Shown: positions 38,001-53,000, counted from the first letter of the stretch. The stretch is DNA of 64,000 nucleotides from Marthasterias glacialis (GCA_911728455.2 OU452236.1:5822171-5886170); one strand, 5' to 3'. Numbers and translations: made by a program. Notes: a model not told the origin generated them from the sequence alone.

Positions 38001-41000
38001 TTGAGTCCCCTGATGACTCCCTGTGTGTGCGGATCAATCTCCTGGAAACTTACCTTGATGGACCCAACGAAGATGGACAGTGTGAAAATGACTTTATTAC
38101 TGTAAGTCAGAATAGAAAATGTATGAGTTTTTTCCCCAATAGAAAGAGGGCTTTAGTGAATCTGGTCAAATTTATGGCGTGTCTCGGCTAAGGGGATAAG
38201 AACACCGGACTCGAACTCTGGTGTTTCTGATCAGGAGAGTGTGGGTTCAAGTCCTGGTCGTGACACTCGGCCCTTAAGCAAGACACTTAACCATTATTGC
38301 TGCATCCTTCGGATGGGGTGTAAAGCCGTAGGTCGCATGTGTTGTGTAATGCACATAAAAGAAGGGGTTTGCCCCGGTGTTCCTGGTTTGATCGGCTGCA
38401 GATTGCGCCACAGCATGTTGTAAACCGTTACATGGTGCTATGTAAAGAAACAGGTCTCATACTTCAAATCATAACTCCGCATACCTTGCAGGAAAAAATA
38501 CTGAGTGCTTTGAGACGCCCATTGGGTGTGATAAAGTGCTATATAAGAACTGCATATTTTTATTATTTATGTCGGAAAGAAGAAAACAAAGCAAATTCTA
38601 GGTTCTGTTCACTTCAGTTTATTCCCACTCAGTTTGGATTAATAATATTTATAACACACCTCTCCTTGGTTCTGTATCCTGATTGGCTGAAACACGGTCG
38701 CGTGGGGTTAACTAATATAGCCTAGTTCATGAAATCTGCACCACACGCTCCGCACGCGCTTCATTTGGGGGAAATAGTTCGCAAAGCGGGAATTAGTTTC
38801 AAAAACCGCAAAGCTATTGACTGGTAAACAGCGCCCTCAAGAGAATGAAAATGGTGGCGTCTGCGGATTGAGAAGAATCTCCGGCCAAAAAAACGTGATT
38901 TACTCTTCTACCCGATATTTTGGACTGAGGTGTGTTATAAAACACATATGGACTGGCATTATTCGGGCAATAGTGCACGTCTATGCACCCCGAGGGCCTG
39001 TGAGTGACCAGGAGAGGGTCCTATTTCCATTGTCCTCATTGCCAGTCCATATGTGTATACTATACACAGTACTAGGATATTAAACAAAATAAGATTAGAG
39101 AAAGATCTCCTAGAAGCAAGCTTTTGGTGTGTAGGGGGAACCCCAATATTTGTACTGATAGATTAAAGAATGGAGTTTGTAAGGAACACTTCTTCTTAAG
39201 AGAAGGGTTTTGCCATGGTGTTTTCTGGTATAGTTGACTGCAGATTGGGCCACAGCACCTTGTAAACCGTTATATGGTGGTATGGAAATAAATGGGTCAA
39301 ATAATTGTGTCTTATACTTTGAACATAGCTCCGCATACCTTGTAGACAAAAATGAGCGCTTTGAGACACCCTCAAATACGATAAAGTGCTATATAAGAAC
39401 TGCATATTGTTTTGTTTTGTATTTCCTGCAGATTACGGGTGGCAACTCACAAGCTCCATTTTTGTACTGCCCGGAGTCTGCTCGTTCAGTGACGTGGTAC
39501 TCCCAGAGCAACTCTGCCATATTACGGTTCACCACTGATGAGGAGAACACCGCACAGGGATTAAACATGTACAGTGTCTTTGGTGATTGTCTCGAATACA
39601 TATTCGTTGTCGGACCTTTCCTTGAGGTAAGTTGATGTCAATTGTTATTCTGTGCGTTGTACTGATGGAAAGCACTACAGAGTGCGGCCATGCTGCTTGT
39701 CTCCAGTTGATTTTAATGTAACTAAATCGCTTCCATTTGTTGTTGTTTTGCCTCTACAGTGTAGTGCACGTTGTGGTGGAGGTATTGAAGAACGATCGGT
39801 CGTGTGCACGGCAGTGTCTGATGGCAGTGAGGTTGATCGTGCTCTTTGTCGCAACGCTATGCCACCAACAACTCGGCCTTGTAATACAGAACCATGTGAA
39901 GGTAAAAAACATCGCCCTGTTTGAGGATAATACATACAGCTTTTCATCTCTTGTAAAACTAGAACTGTATCATTGAATATTTTATGCTCTTTGCTCTAAA
40001 TAATTTAAATAAACAAGTAGGGTCGACAGGGACACAGAAAAATAGTTTACCGAACTAGTTTGCAAAGACCTTGTTGTAGAAAGGTTAGATCTGCCAATTC
40101 TAATGAATGATATTAGAGGGTGCTTGCCGAATGGCTCTAGCGATCGGTTAAAAATTGGCTGGCATCGATTGGTAGCAAATCTGCTTTGTGAGCGTAGACT
40201 TCCTGTACTGACTAAAAAGGATCTGAAAACATTTTGATGGAAACCTGGTGTTTCTGTGCGTTGTTCTTGACTCTAGCTTGCGATGCCAGCTTCGGTCCAG
40301 GAGATACATTGGTCTCCAGCCCAGGATACGGTGATCCCTATCTGACCATGCTTGACTGCACCTTCAACATCACCAACCCAGATGGCTGCCTCGTTCTTTC
40401 ATTCTTGGAATTTGATGTACAGGCCTGCCCTGATTGTGGATGCGACTCCCTCACGGTAAGTGTCTTAGTCTGATTTCCTGTATCCAATGGAGATGAGGAG
40501 TACGCAGTAGCTAAATACCACTTAACCAGTAGATGCCAGATGCCCTGTATCTACGAAAATGAATGTAAAAATGATGTGAATGAAAATGAAGTGAATTTTG
40601 TGTTAAATTCCAAGCCCAGAACAAAGGGTGCACACATACTCCACTGTGGAGCGTGCACAGAGCATGCACAGGCTGTATAACTCCTCTACCCACATAAAGC
40701 GCCAGATTGCGCTTGAATATTTTGCCAAATTTTTGCCATTATGCAGGGTTATTGTGTAATCCTCGATTCCAGACCTTTGTCCTTTTGTTCCAAGAAGAGG
40801 ATTATGAGACATCTACTGGCTCCACCATTGTTTATTGATTGTATTTTGGCTCAATGGAGGTAAGTTTGAGTCATCCCAATATCTAGCCATTTGTGTCAGT
40901 TGTAGGACCAATCCTCTGCTGTAGCTCATGGCCGGGGTTTTTGCAACTCACAGTGCGTGAACTTGACGCAAAACGGACGATCCAATAAAGAGAATCTTTG

Positions 41001-44000
41001 TTCTCTTGGCATTGTCAAGTCAAGGTTCTTTTGAGCCAGCGGTACCCTCAAAGAAAAAATGATTCCGGCAATTCCGCCAAATGAATCCTGCCAGGGGGAT
41101 GGGGAAAAAATAAAAAGCCCCCCAGTGGAAACTGGTTGAAGAATCCAGTTTACTCATCGTTAAGAGAAGAGGGTTTGCTGTGGTGTTTCCAGATTTGACT
41201 GCAAATTTCCCTGCAACAACTTGTTAACTCTTACAAGATGCTATGTCATTAGGTCTCATCATTCGGAAAAAGTTCTTGTGTCAAAAATCTGTGATAAAGC
41301 GTGTTAAAGCGTTATTTTAATAGCATGTAATAAAACTCCACCTAAACAACTGTGCTGGTTCTCTAGATCTTCAGGAAGTGGGGCAGCAGTCTTATAATTG
41401 TCACTCTGAAAAGCAATCAGAGGTAAATTGAATCCGAATAAAAAAAAAGAAGAATCTCGTCACATTTTCCAAAATGTGCTTTGGAGTTTATGTTCCAATA
41501 ACTGATTGGTAACTACAGCAATGAGGTAATCATAATTGAATGTGTATTTTGTAAACAGATCTACGAGGAAGGTGCCCCGACGCTGCCGCCTCTTTGTGGG
41601 CCCAAACCGCTCGAAACATACCAGTCGTCAACCAGTACTGTTCAACTCCGGTTCATCAGTGATAGGGCAATAACCGATGATGGATTTAACATTTTTATAT
41701 CATATGCCTCTTGTCCCGATACCTTCTACTTCACTGGAGAATACTCAGAGGTAAGAATGCCCCCCCCCCTCAAAAAAAAAAAACCCACAAAAAACACCCT
41801 CTAGGAAGGTTTGTGCCCACTCGGGTTACCAAATCTGAAAGTCATTTATTGCGGCCCCTGGAATGAATAGAATCATGCATTGACGGCACTGTAGTAAGGC
41901 AGCCACTCATAGAGGCCAAACAAAGCTTGCTCATCGGCCATTCCTTTGCATCATGCGTAAATAGCTCTGTGCGTTTCCATTGTTTCGTGAGTGGTTTGAC
42001 CTCTAAGGTGGCAGAGGGGGATGGCGTCATTAATCACCCTTTGGTCATGAGAACCCATATAACACAACCAATTTATCATCATTTGGGCTGTGTTCATCCA
42101 GTGTTAGGATGCAGCCCTCCTCATAAAAATGCAATTCTTCACTACTCCTTGCTGTTCTTGTCCATACTGTTCCTGCATAAGATCTTATGTCACCCCCCCC
42201 CCATCTTCTTCTGTTTGCCCCTCTTCCTTGTGTTTTGGGTGCCTGTCTATTTAATAGTCTTGTTGTCTATCTGTTGTCTGTTCTTCGGGCAGCGTGTCCA
42301 GCCCATCTCCGTTTAGCCTGTTTTATGTTGCTTATGATGTCTGTAACTCCAGTTTTCTTTTTGTATGTGACCCTGTCTTTGATTGAGTGAAAAGAGGGAT
42401 GAATCGACCCCCTTCCCCCAGGAAATGTTTGAAATTTGAGTTTTAGATTTTGTTTTTTTGGAATTGCCTTGCAGTGTGGCGTGACTTGCGGGGGTGGTGA
42501 ACAAGTAAGAGAAGTCTACTGTAAGAGTCGCTCTCTGGATGCGCAGGTCAGTGACGGCATGTGCACTGGACAAAGACCGCCCTCAATGCAGCCTTGTGGA
42601 GAGGAGGAGTGTCCATGTAAGTAAACAAAGTACTTTTCATTTTAGTTTGACCAATTTATGTTTGCTAGGGCAAAGTCATGGAGTAGTGTTCATACAAAGA
42701 AAGCAAGAGCAAGTCCTGAGACTTCTAAAAACATAGAAAAACAGTGATTGTTTAGTAACTTTTCTTTTGTCCCGTCCCCCTGGCAGGATTCTTTTGCGGA
42801 ATTGCCAGAATCTGTTTTCTTCGAGGGTACCACTGGCACAAGGAAACCCTGACTTGACATGGCCAAGAGAACAAATGATTCTCTTTGTCGGATTGATTTC
42901 TTGATTGTCAAGTTCACTCACCGTTAATTGCAAAACATTGCCCGTGACCTACGCCAATATATTCAAGTCCAATTTTTTTTCTTGTGTGGGAGACCTGAAA
43001 TGTTGGACGCTGTGTGTGTATGTGTGTGGTCTGTGCGCGCTCTGCAGTTGAATGACCAGGCGATCTTTGCTCCGGTGGTCCGAAATTACATAATGGCGTC
43101 TTTACACAGCTTCTGTTTCCAGGCAGGGGACACATTTGCATGTATTCACGTCATCCAGGGCCTACTGTTAAGGACGGTGTCAATCCTATTGGTAAAACAC
43201 AATATGTCTGCTGAACACGGAAGGTTTTGGTTACTACCTGTTCTAAAGCTGGCATTCTTTACTTTGTAATTTGTGGAAAGTGTGAAAAAAAGGGGCTGGC
43301 ACTGGTTAAGACACACTTTCAAACAGTCTTGTCCAAGTTTTTGCTCAGTGTATTTGGTCAGTAACAGATTTGCAAACTGTATACTAATGCAATTTTTGTT
43401 TTAGACTTGGAAACTGGTTTCTGCTAAGTAAATTTCTGTGCTCAGGTACTCAATGAAAATGGCCCCCAGCTTGTTTGCCATTTTCAAAATTTAGCTTTTG
43501 TAAAAAGCATAGCAAGCTGTCTAATGCGAGATTATTTTTGAAAAAAAAATTCTTTTTGTAATGTGTCCTTGCAGTCTGCGATGAAGAAGTGACCAGTCCT
43601 GCCTTCATCACCAGCCCCAATTTCCCGGAGGCATACCCCATCAGCATCAACTGCAACTATAACATCACAGCCTCGGACGATGAATGCGTCGTTATCCGTT
43701 TTGTTTCGTTGGATCTGGAGGAAGGTACTGGCCAACCTTCATTGTGTGATAGTGACTTTGTGGAGGTAAGAAGAGTTTGGTCTAGGTATAGAAAACGTGC
43801 TTTTAAAAAAACAATTGTATGCAATTCGTCCATCACAAGGCCCATAGGCCACTCGAGGTGTGGGCTACTTTTTGAAGGGATAGAAACCTTCCCCAATGCG
43901 CAGATACAAGACATGGTGAGATATAAACGCAAGTCTCTTCACAGCACAGCCTAAGAACAGGGAGGGATAAATGAATCCATTGCGAGACAAACATAACTGC

Positions 44001-47000
44001 CTCTTTCCCCATTTGAAGCAATTATAGTTAAAAGGACACAAGTGTCATGACCGGGATCTGAACCCACATTCCGATGACTCAGCCACCAGAACCCAAGCCC
44101 AATGCACTAAACCGCTCGGCCACGACAAGCCACAAAGGATTTTGAATCGGCCTGTTCAGATTAAACTCATTTTGAAATTGTCATCACAGAGAGAGTTTGG
44201 ATCTTGGCAGATGAATGTAAAAGCCTTATCACACCAGGCAATTTATACTGGCAACTTTAGAAGCAACCGGCTTTTATACTTATGCAAAAGGAACACTATG
44301 GCAGTCTGAGAGACACTTATGCAAAAGGAACACTATGGCAGTCTGAGAGACACTTATGCAAAAGGAACACTATGGCAGTCTGAGAGACACTTATGCAAAA
44401 GGAACACTATGGCAGTCTGAGAGACACTTATGCAAAAGGAACACTATGGCAGTCTGAGAGACACTTATGCAAAAGGAACACTATGGCAGTCTGAGAGACA
44501 CTTATGCAAAAGGAACACTATGGCAGTCTGAGAGACACTTATGCAAAAGGAACACTATGGCAGTCTGAGAGACACTTATGCAAAAGGAACACTATGGCAG
44601 TCTGAGAGACACTTATGCAAAAGGAACACTATGGCAGTCTGAGAGACACTTATGCAAAAGGAACACTATGGCAGTCTGAGAGACACTTATGCAAAAGGAA
44701 CACCATGGCAATCTGAGAGACACTTATGCAAAAGGAACACTATGGAAATCTGAGAGACATTTGTCAAACAGTGTGTTACTACCTCCAAGTAAATTATGTG
44801 GAATTTTAATTTATCCATCCAGACTGAACCAGGTTTCAAACGATCTGGTCAATGGCAGCCATCTCTGTCAAGTACCCAGTGTCCTTGAGCAATAATAAGT
44901 ACTACGCCTCTTTATACCATAAATGGGGCAAACTATTTTTGTTGGTTTGTTTTTTTATCGCAGAAAGGAGGGGGGAAGATGGCATTGATGAGCCAATTTT
45001 AACAAGGCATTGTGCCAAGAATATAAAACTAAAAAGTTTCTTTGGGATGCCGATGGTTTTCATGTTTGAAGTAGGATTGATTAGGGGCCTACGGGCCAAA
45101 TTAGATTTGCTTAATAAACATAATTGCTCTTTATCTGTTTCTATTTTTTTTGTAAAGATTACGGATCTCTCGACCTCGGTCCTGGACAGGAAGCTCTGTG
45201 GAAGCAGTAATGATGCCGTTTGGTCGTCTCGTTCTAAAAGCGTCAATCTGCTGTTCTCATCGGATGATGAAAACACCGCTCAAGGATTCCGTGCCTATGT
45301 CAGCTTCAACGAGTGCCCTGCCTATGGATATGAAGTCGGAGAATTTAGCACGGTAGGTTCAAACCACAGGATATAAGGCCTGAGAATATAATAGCTATTC
45401 TTGTATTGGGATAAATCATATTTTTGATTTGCTTTTCATCTGTCAGGATTTTTACTAATTTCTGACAACATTGGTTCAGAGAGACTTTATGGTTAACTTT
45501 ACTTGAAATATTTTAATGAATTTATTCTTATCTGGGCGCCATTTATTACAACTTGCAATGTTGTGACGTCATGCAGAGAGTGTTTGGATTGTTTATCCCA
45601 CCCCCCCCCCCATCCATTGAAAACAACACTATCGTAAATTTTGTTTTTATGTTTTCCTATAGTGTTCTCGGCCATGTGGAGGTGGCACCCAGGCTCGTGA
45701 AGTCACATGCCTTGATTTAGCAACTGAGGAGGTTGTTGACGATGTCTTGTGTCCAGAGGAGAAACCTGAGGAGTCCCGGCGCTGCAATCAGTTGCCATGC
45801 CCAGGTGAGAACTTCAGAAAGAAATGCTTTCTTAAAAACTCTTCATTAGAAACGTTTCAGACGTTAGTATTCCAAACTCCAGTATCAGGGTGAAACCATG
45901 CTTAATAATACTGTTCCAATTTGCCCTTGCCCTTGAGTGGACATCTCAAAGGCTTCATCATCGGCAATTCTATAACATAAGTAACTTTCTGAAACACTAG
46001 TGGTGAACCTCAACTTTTCTTCCGTTATTTCCAGAATGTGATGATGTGATATTCCTGGAGCGCCAAGAGGTGTTCAGCGTCAACTTTCCTCAGCCGTACT
46101 TTGAGTACAGCTGCAACTACTTATACTCCAACCAAGGAGGCTGCATAGAGCTACTCTTCGTTCAGTTTGAGCTTCCAGAACCTAATGCTGATGGCATCTG
46201 CGACAAGGACTACCTCCTGGTAAAACATTGATATATAGTTTTTAAATTCAAATTGGCCTTGTTGTATTTTTTTTGTATCTTGTGGAAAGAAGCGCCAGAG
46301 TTGGGATTGGTTGTTTGCTGCGTAAATCCATATGATCTGGGACTGCCGGCTTAAATAACAAATGCTTAACATTGTAACAGGCATACAACTGTTATCCAAG
46401 TCCAAACGTTTGAGATGTTGAGCGGCCATACAGTGGGGTTTAGTAAAGGATTATGGGTAGGTCTCTACTCAAAGATACTGAGGCTTTAGGGTCTACCTTG
46501 CGGACAAACAGGGGATGTTAATCTGATTCTTGGCACAGAAAACCAAACCACATACAGATCAAGATTTGGCTTTTTTTTCTCTGTAAAGAGATTTATTTAT
46601 TTTTCTTCCTCATTTGACTGAAAAATCTTGTACTTGACTTTAAAAAAGGTTGAGGACTTGAGCAGCCAGCCATTTTCCTATCGCATCTGCGGAAGGTCAA
46701 CCCCAGATAGTGTGATCTCACGCGGGTCCACGCTGAATGTGACACTGATCACCGATGGTGACCCGAGCACATTTGGCGAAGGCTACCAGTTGTACAACCT
46801 GTTCTCTTCCCAATGTCCCGACTCCGGTTATATTGCTGAGGAATGGCAGGAGGTAAGTAGTAGACACCATCCATATTAAATCAGTTTCATAAAGCTGCTG
46901 CTAAGCAAAAATCAGCAAAGTACCAGTCATAAGTAGCGTACATTAAATTACATTTTGACTGGTAATCTGTTGTAGCTTAGTAAGAATTTTTCTGCTTAGC

Positions 47001-50000
47001 ACATTTGTTAGACTTCACAGCTTTATAAAATTGAACCAGATCTTTTTATAAGGAACAGTTTTATACCGGGATTAATTGTGAAATCCATGTTAAAAAAAAT
47101 ATGCATATTCGAGATTATTTTAATACTAATGATGAAAATAATTTTCCATTGTATCTGTTCCCAGCTAACTCCTATACTAGTTGCCTCCGGAGATTTTCCA
47201 TTTTTTTCCCCTTCCAGACAGACAGAATTATTTTCGCGGAATTACCGGAATTATTTTTCTTTGAAAGTACCGCTGGCACAGAGAAATCTAGAGTTGACAA
47301 AGCCAAGAGAAGAAAGATTCTCTTTGAAGTACCAGGTCTTTTGTTTTCTCTACCGAGAAAATGTCAAATTCATGCACCGTCAATTGCAAAATCCTCATCC
47401 ATGAGCTATGGCCAAGGATTGTTCATATAACCGGAACAAATGGCTGGCTATCGAACTCCATTGAGCCGAAATATAATGAATAAACAACGGTGAAAGCCTC
47501 TTGATGGCTCGTAATCCTCTTCTTGGAACAAAAGATCGTAGTTCTGCAATCGGGGTTTACACAATCATCCCTGCATAATTGCAGAAATACAGCAAAATAG
47601 TCATGGCCATTTGTCCTGGGTGTAACGAAGCGCTACATGGCGTGTGCGTGCTCTATGCGACACTCAGTAGTGGAATGCCCGGCCGAGTTTGTTCCGGGCT
47701 GCAATTTGCAAAATTAATGTCACCAATTTGCTGCCTCATCAAAAAAAATAATGACATATGTCGTCATCCAGCAGCAACTGGTTAAATGCAGCTGTTTTAT
47801 GAATCTATATCGGCAGCAAACTCAAAAAGGGTAACACCAGGACAGCTGTGACCTCGCTTGACCCCATTGCTGATTTTACAAACTAATCCGAGCAGCACTC
47901 ATGGTGTTTTACACCACCACAGCTATGGCTGCTGCACTGTGCGCAACACGACATTAGCGCGCTTACGCGCATATGTACCAATCAGCATAGAGGATTCACA
48001 GCGATTGTGCGTCAATGCGCGCGTGCGGCAGCCATAGCTGCAGTGGTGTAAACACCCATGAACGAGCAGCTCCGATTAGTCTATATGTAACTCATTATGC
48101 TCAGTATTGATGAGGTCAAGTACAGTGAGGCTGCGGTTATATGATCTTGGACATGATACCCGACTAACATCTGTATTTGTATTAATTTAATGTAGTGTGA
48201 TAGAGCTTGTGGAGGTGGAACCAGACAACGTGTTGTCAACTGTATAGACTTGGCAAGTGGCATCGCGGTGGACGAGCGACTCTGTAGTGATCGTAAACCA
48301 GTTGAGTTGGAGCTCTGCAACAGCCAGCCCTGTCCATGTGAGTGCTCAATCCACTCATTCATTGAGCTCATATCTTTGTACAAAGCAGTAGATCACCTGA
48401 ATAATTTTACTATGTGTGGGCTGGTTTCCAGTTTACAGATAAAGTTGCCGTTTGATTTCATTGCTTAGGCACCTTCTCAAAACTATTCCAGGATGAGTTG
48501 TGGAAAAGTTTATCCACAAATGGTAAATCATTGAGGATAAGTTGCGGATGGATTTTGTTCATAGTTAGATGTAGTAATAATAATATTAATAATAATGTCA
48601 TATAGCCCTTGGCAATAGTTACGTCTTGTGACAAGTCTGATTTATTACTCAAGGACACTCTTTAGTCTTATTACTTTTGCGAAGTCAATGAAAGTGCCTC
48701 ACATGGTTTCCAGTAGATAAGAATCTCAAGGTCTGTGGTGTAGTCATCTTATCAACAAAGTGCCTGGTCTTGTTGCAATACTTCCCCCACCAACTTATCC
48801 ACAATAGAATTGGACTGCTTGGGGATATCTTGCGGGTTGGAAAATCAAATGTGGAGAGGTGTATCCGCAAGTTATCCTGGAATAGTTTTGAAAAGGTGCC
48901 TTAGTGGGTCAGCCCAGGGGCCAATTTCATAGAGCGGCTTAAAGCCCCAGCTCAACATTGGTAAACTGTATGTAAATGCTTCCATTCTTTGCACAAATCA
49001 AGATATTTGTAATAAAAACAGGGCAGGGTTTTCGTCTCACTGAGACGAAAACTAATTTTGGATCTTATTTCATTTATTGTTTAAAAACGATAACACTTCA
49101 GCCAGAAATATTTCGAGGAAAGTTTTCTGCCATCATTATCTTTGTACCATGTAAGGTATATGTAAATCTGTGAACATTTATGTTTTTCTTCTTACCAATG
49201 TTGAGCTGGGGCTTTAAGGGCCAGTTTTGTTCTTACTGTGCGATTTCCATTTCATAGAGCTGCTAATGTAAGCAATGGTAAAGGCATGCTGTATGACGAA
49301 CGTTGTTACAATGCAAATCCATTGTAAACACTCAAGGTGGCTGCCTAATTTTTCTTGCTAGCCTGGGAAATACATTTTATATGCTAAAGCAAACTTGTCT
49401 GCTATAGTTCGCAAGTCTTCTTACCAGTAATCAGCTCTGTGAAATTTTCAAGAGGATTGCTAATTTGACATCTTTCATCTTGGGATCCTTTTGACTGTTG
49501 ACTTTTGACCCTTTGTAGCGTGTGATGAGGTCATCGACTCGTTACCGTTTTCACTGATGAGCCCCAACCATCCCGAGAGCTTTGATCCGCAGCGTACCTG
49601 TAACTACAACATCACCTCTCCAAGATGTCTTCGAATCTCATTGTTGGAATTCAACCTCCCAGCACCAGTAGGGGACATGTGTGGTGATACTTACGTTGAG
49701 GTATGTCGCATGATGAGTATGTTACGGTCAAGACTTGGTCCCATTTTCATTTATTACAATTTTCTGCTGAGCAAAACTAAGCAGGAAACCAGGCACAGAT
49801 GGTGTGGGTGATAATGTAGTTTAGCTGGTAACCATGTTCTGCTGAGCAACATTGTTTTGCGCTTAAGCAGCTTTACGAAATGAGGCCCAGATTCCTGCAT
49901 GTTCAATATGGCTGAAAAAACAAAAACATATTAATCTATGCCCTATGTGTCAGACTTTTATCTGAATTCAGACTTATTTATAAGAATAAACTATTAGCTA

Positions 50001-53000
50001 GTAAACTTGCGGGTACAACCATGTGTTTGAATCTCTTTTGTGAGGAGTGTCTTTTGTTTTGTGAGTGAGACTTATTTATGTTTGCATGGTGAAAAAATAA
50101 TCGCTGTTATTTTCTTTGGCTATAAAGAGATCATGCTCTTTGTTTTTTTGTCTCTAGTGCTGAGGATACTATACCCAGAAGTTCCTTGGCACTCTATATC
50201 TCCAGGGGTTACTGGAAATGCCATCATTTCCACATACCAAAAATGTTGATCCTTGAGTCACACTTTTTTTTTGTCAGCTTAGACTTTCAGGCCTGTATTC
50301 ATTAATGATACTGCACAAAGCAGGCGTTCAACATTTTAGCTGATTCCCTTGTTTTTGGTTTCTCAGGTGTGCTATTGAAAATAGGAAAACACAGTGCAAA
50401 GGCGTGTTGTGCCTGGAACTTTTTTTTTTTTTTTTTAAAGCATGAAAGACATCTACTGGTGGGTGTGTGTGTGTGTGTATATTGTGCAAGATATATTTCT
50501 ATTAAATCGAGGTGTGATTGGAACATTTCTTGGTTTAATTATTGACGTATTTCTGTTTGCAGATAAGGGATCTTGAAGCTGGGTTCTTGAACCAAAGGTT
50601 CTGCGGGAACGGACCGATGAGAGACCCTGGAGATTTCTCACTTTACTCCTGGGATTCACGCTCTGGACAGGTAAATCTCGTCGTTCTCTCGGATTACAAA
50701 TTGATTAACAAATTGTCAAACTTTCATTTCTATTTGGCTTTAAATTACTGCTGTCCAATCTAAAACATTTGTGCATGCCATTCTCTTGATATAAAGTGTG
50801 ATGGATGTTTTTTTTTCTTACATTAAAAAGCACCTGATGTACAGCTTTACTGTCTATCCATGGATAGCATTATCACTAGGTATCCTTTCATAGGGAATGG
50901 TCTTCTATTCGATTACATGTCATTGGCTTCTCCTTCATACCTCAAATATATGCATGTTGCGATATTGTCTCGAGAGCAGTGGAGTCACTTATGGGCTCCC
51001 CAAATAAATAAGACCAAAGGAAAACAAAACATATTTGTTGCATACCTACTGATGGAGCACTTAATAAGTTTATTGCATTTGACTGACCCCCTGCCTGACC
51101 CCTTTGACTGACCCCTTGACTGACCCCCTTGACTGACCCCCTTGCCTGACCCCCCTGCCCGACCCCCCTGCCCGACACCCCTGCCCGACCCCCTGCCCGA
51201 CCCCCTGACTGACCCTTTGATTGACCTTTGATTTCCTAGGTCATGGTGACACTTAACAGTGGTGAGAATATCCCAGACGACAGCAGGTTCCAATTCTACT
51301 TGACTGAAGTAGACTGCCCAGAGTATGGATTCGTCACCGGTAATTTCAGTGAGGTAAGTTATTAGGTCTGCAGGTACGATAACAAATTTTGCAGCTGTGT
51401 GAGTTAATATTTTTTTTAATTAAAATTAAAACTAGCAGAGAACCAGTTACAGTTTATTTTAGTTGGTAACCGATATTTGCTTTGAGGCAATATTTGTGCA
51501 CTCTTGTTAAAATTTGTTGAAGGTTGACATCAAGCATTGTTGATGTCGTCTTTATAAATAAAGTTTAGATCCATCTTTTTTACCCTTGTTTTAGAACTTT
51601 TTGCAAACAAGAATGATTAAGTTTAGTCATTTTTTACTGGAATGGATGGGAAAATCCATCAACTTTTGTATAGCAGGTACATAAAACGCAGTTTGAATGT
51701 GCATTGGTTTGATTTTTGTTCTACTTGTTGTTGGATTTACAGTGCAGTGTCACATGTGATGAAGGTGTTGTCACACGTTCTGTTGAGTGTATGCGCCTGG
51801 CTACTATGGAAGTTGTGGATGATTCAATGTGCACAGATCCTAAGCCGTCTGCAACCGGACCATGTCCTCCTCAGCCGCTTTGCCCGTGTGAGTTAAACAG
51901 CTGCTCATTCACATTAATGTTTACTTGATTTTCGAAAGAGTTTTTGTGTGTATGGTGAGATCCCAATCCCACATAGCGATGGTGAGATCCCAATCCCACC
52001 TAGCGATGCTGAGATCCCAATCCCACCTAGCGATGGTGAGATCCCAATCCCACCTAGCGATGGTGAGATCCCAATCCCACCTAGCGATGCTGAGATCCCA
52101 ATCCCACCTAGCGATGGTGAGATCCCAATCCCGCCCAGCAGATGGTGAGATCCCAATCCCGCCCAGCGATGGCGAGATCCCAATTCCACTATAAAAATAA
52201 CAAAAAACCCAAGTTTAACTTGATCGTTGGCATTATGTTGCAGCTTGTGATGCTCTAGTTGATGTAACCGATGGTACATCTGTGATCATGGCACCACCAC
52301 GAGATGGCACCTGGACAGCTGATGTAACTTGTGAATACACACTCCAAGTTGACACCGTTTGTTTGCAAGTCTCTGCTGTGGAAATGACACTGTCCGATCC
52401 AGATGAAAACGACACTTGCTCAGTTAGCTCTCTTTCTGTAAGTTAATTTTTATGAATAATCCACAGATAGTTGAAGGTAGATTTATAAATGAAGCTAACA
52501 CCAAGCTTAAAAGATAGCCGGATCACTGTTTGCTCTAATGTCTCCTTTTTTGATACCCATGACTTTCTCAGGAAGCGTATTTCAAATTAATTTATTGGTT
52601 CCCTTCTTGGATACTAGGCTGGGGAATAGATTTGTCAAATCAGAGTAGTTTTAGAAATGTCATGGGACTATCTGAGTAAACCAGTTAGACACTTTTGGGA
52701 ACTCAAGGTTGCAGCAGACTTACCGGATAAATCCACCTTTCTTGTTGCAGAATAGATCGATCCATTAAGCTCCGCCTACTAACGTATTGACCAATCATAG
52801 CCTTGACAACACCTGAAAACGCTGAAAGTCCGACAAATGTCTGACACATTAAAAATCTCATTAGAAAAGTAATTAAACCACCGCCATTGTTCTGACACAC
52901 AACAGCACACACAACTGTACTTACTTTTGTTTTGCTTAAATTTTTTCGTATTTTCTGTTGGTGCAAATCCCACAGCAGTGGTCCCTGTACAGTTGTGTAA

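Noticed and set aside
44278-44763. CRISPR-like array
   Set aside because: The 37-bp units are contiguous without spacers, and the setting is an animal intron; it is a minisatellite.
50461-50480. GT dinucleotide tract in intron 45
   Set aside because: Ordinary microsatellite without further structure.
51925-52194. Long open frames on both strands with repeated DGEIPIPPS-type peptides
   Set aside because: They arise from the 27-bp tandem repeat (a multiple of three) and lie between exons 48 and 49.
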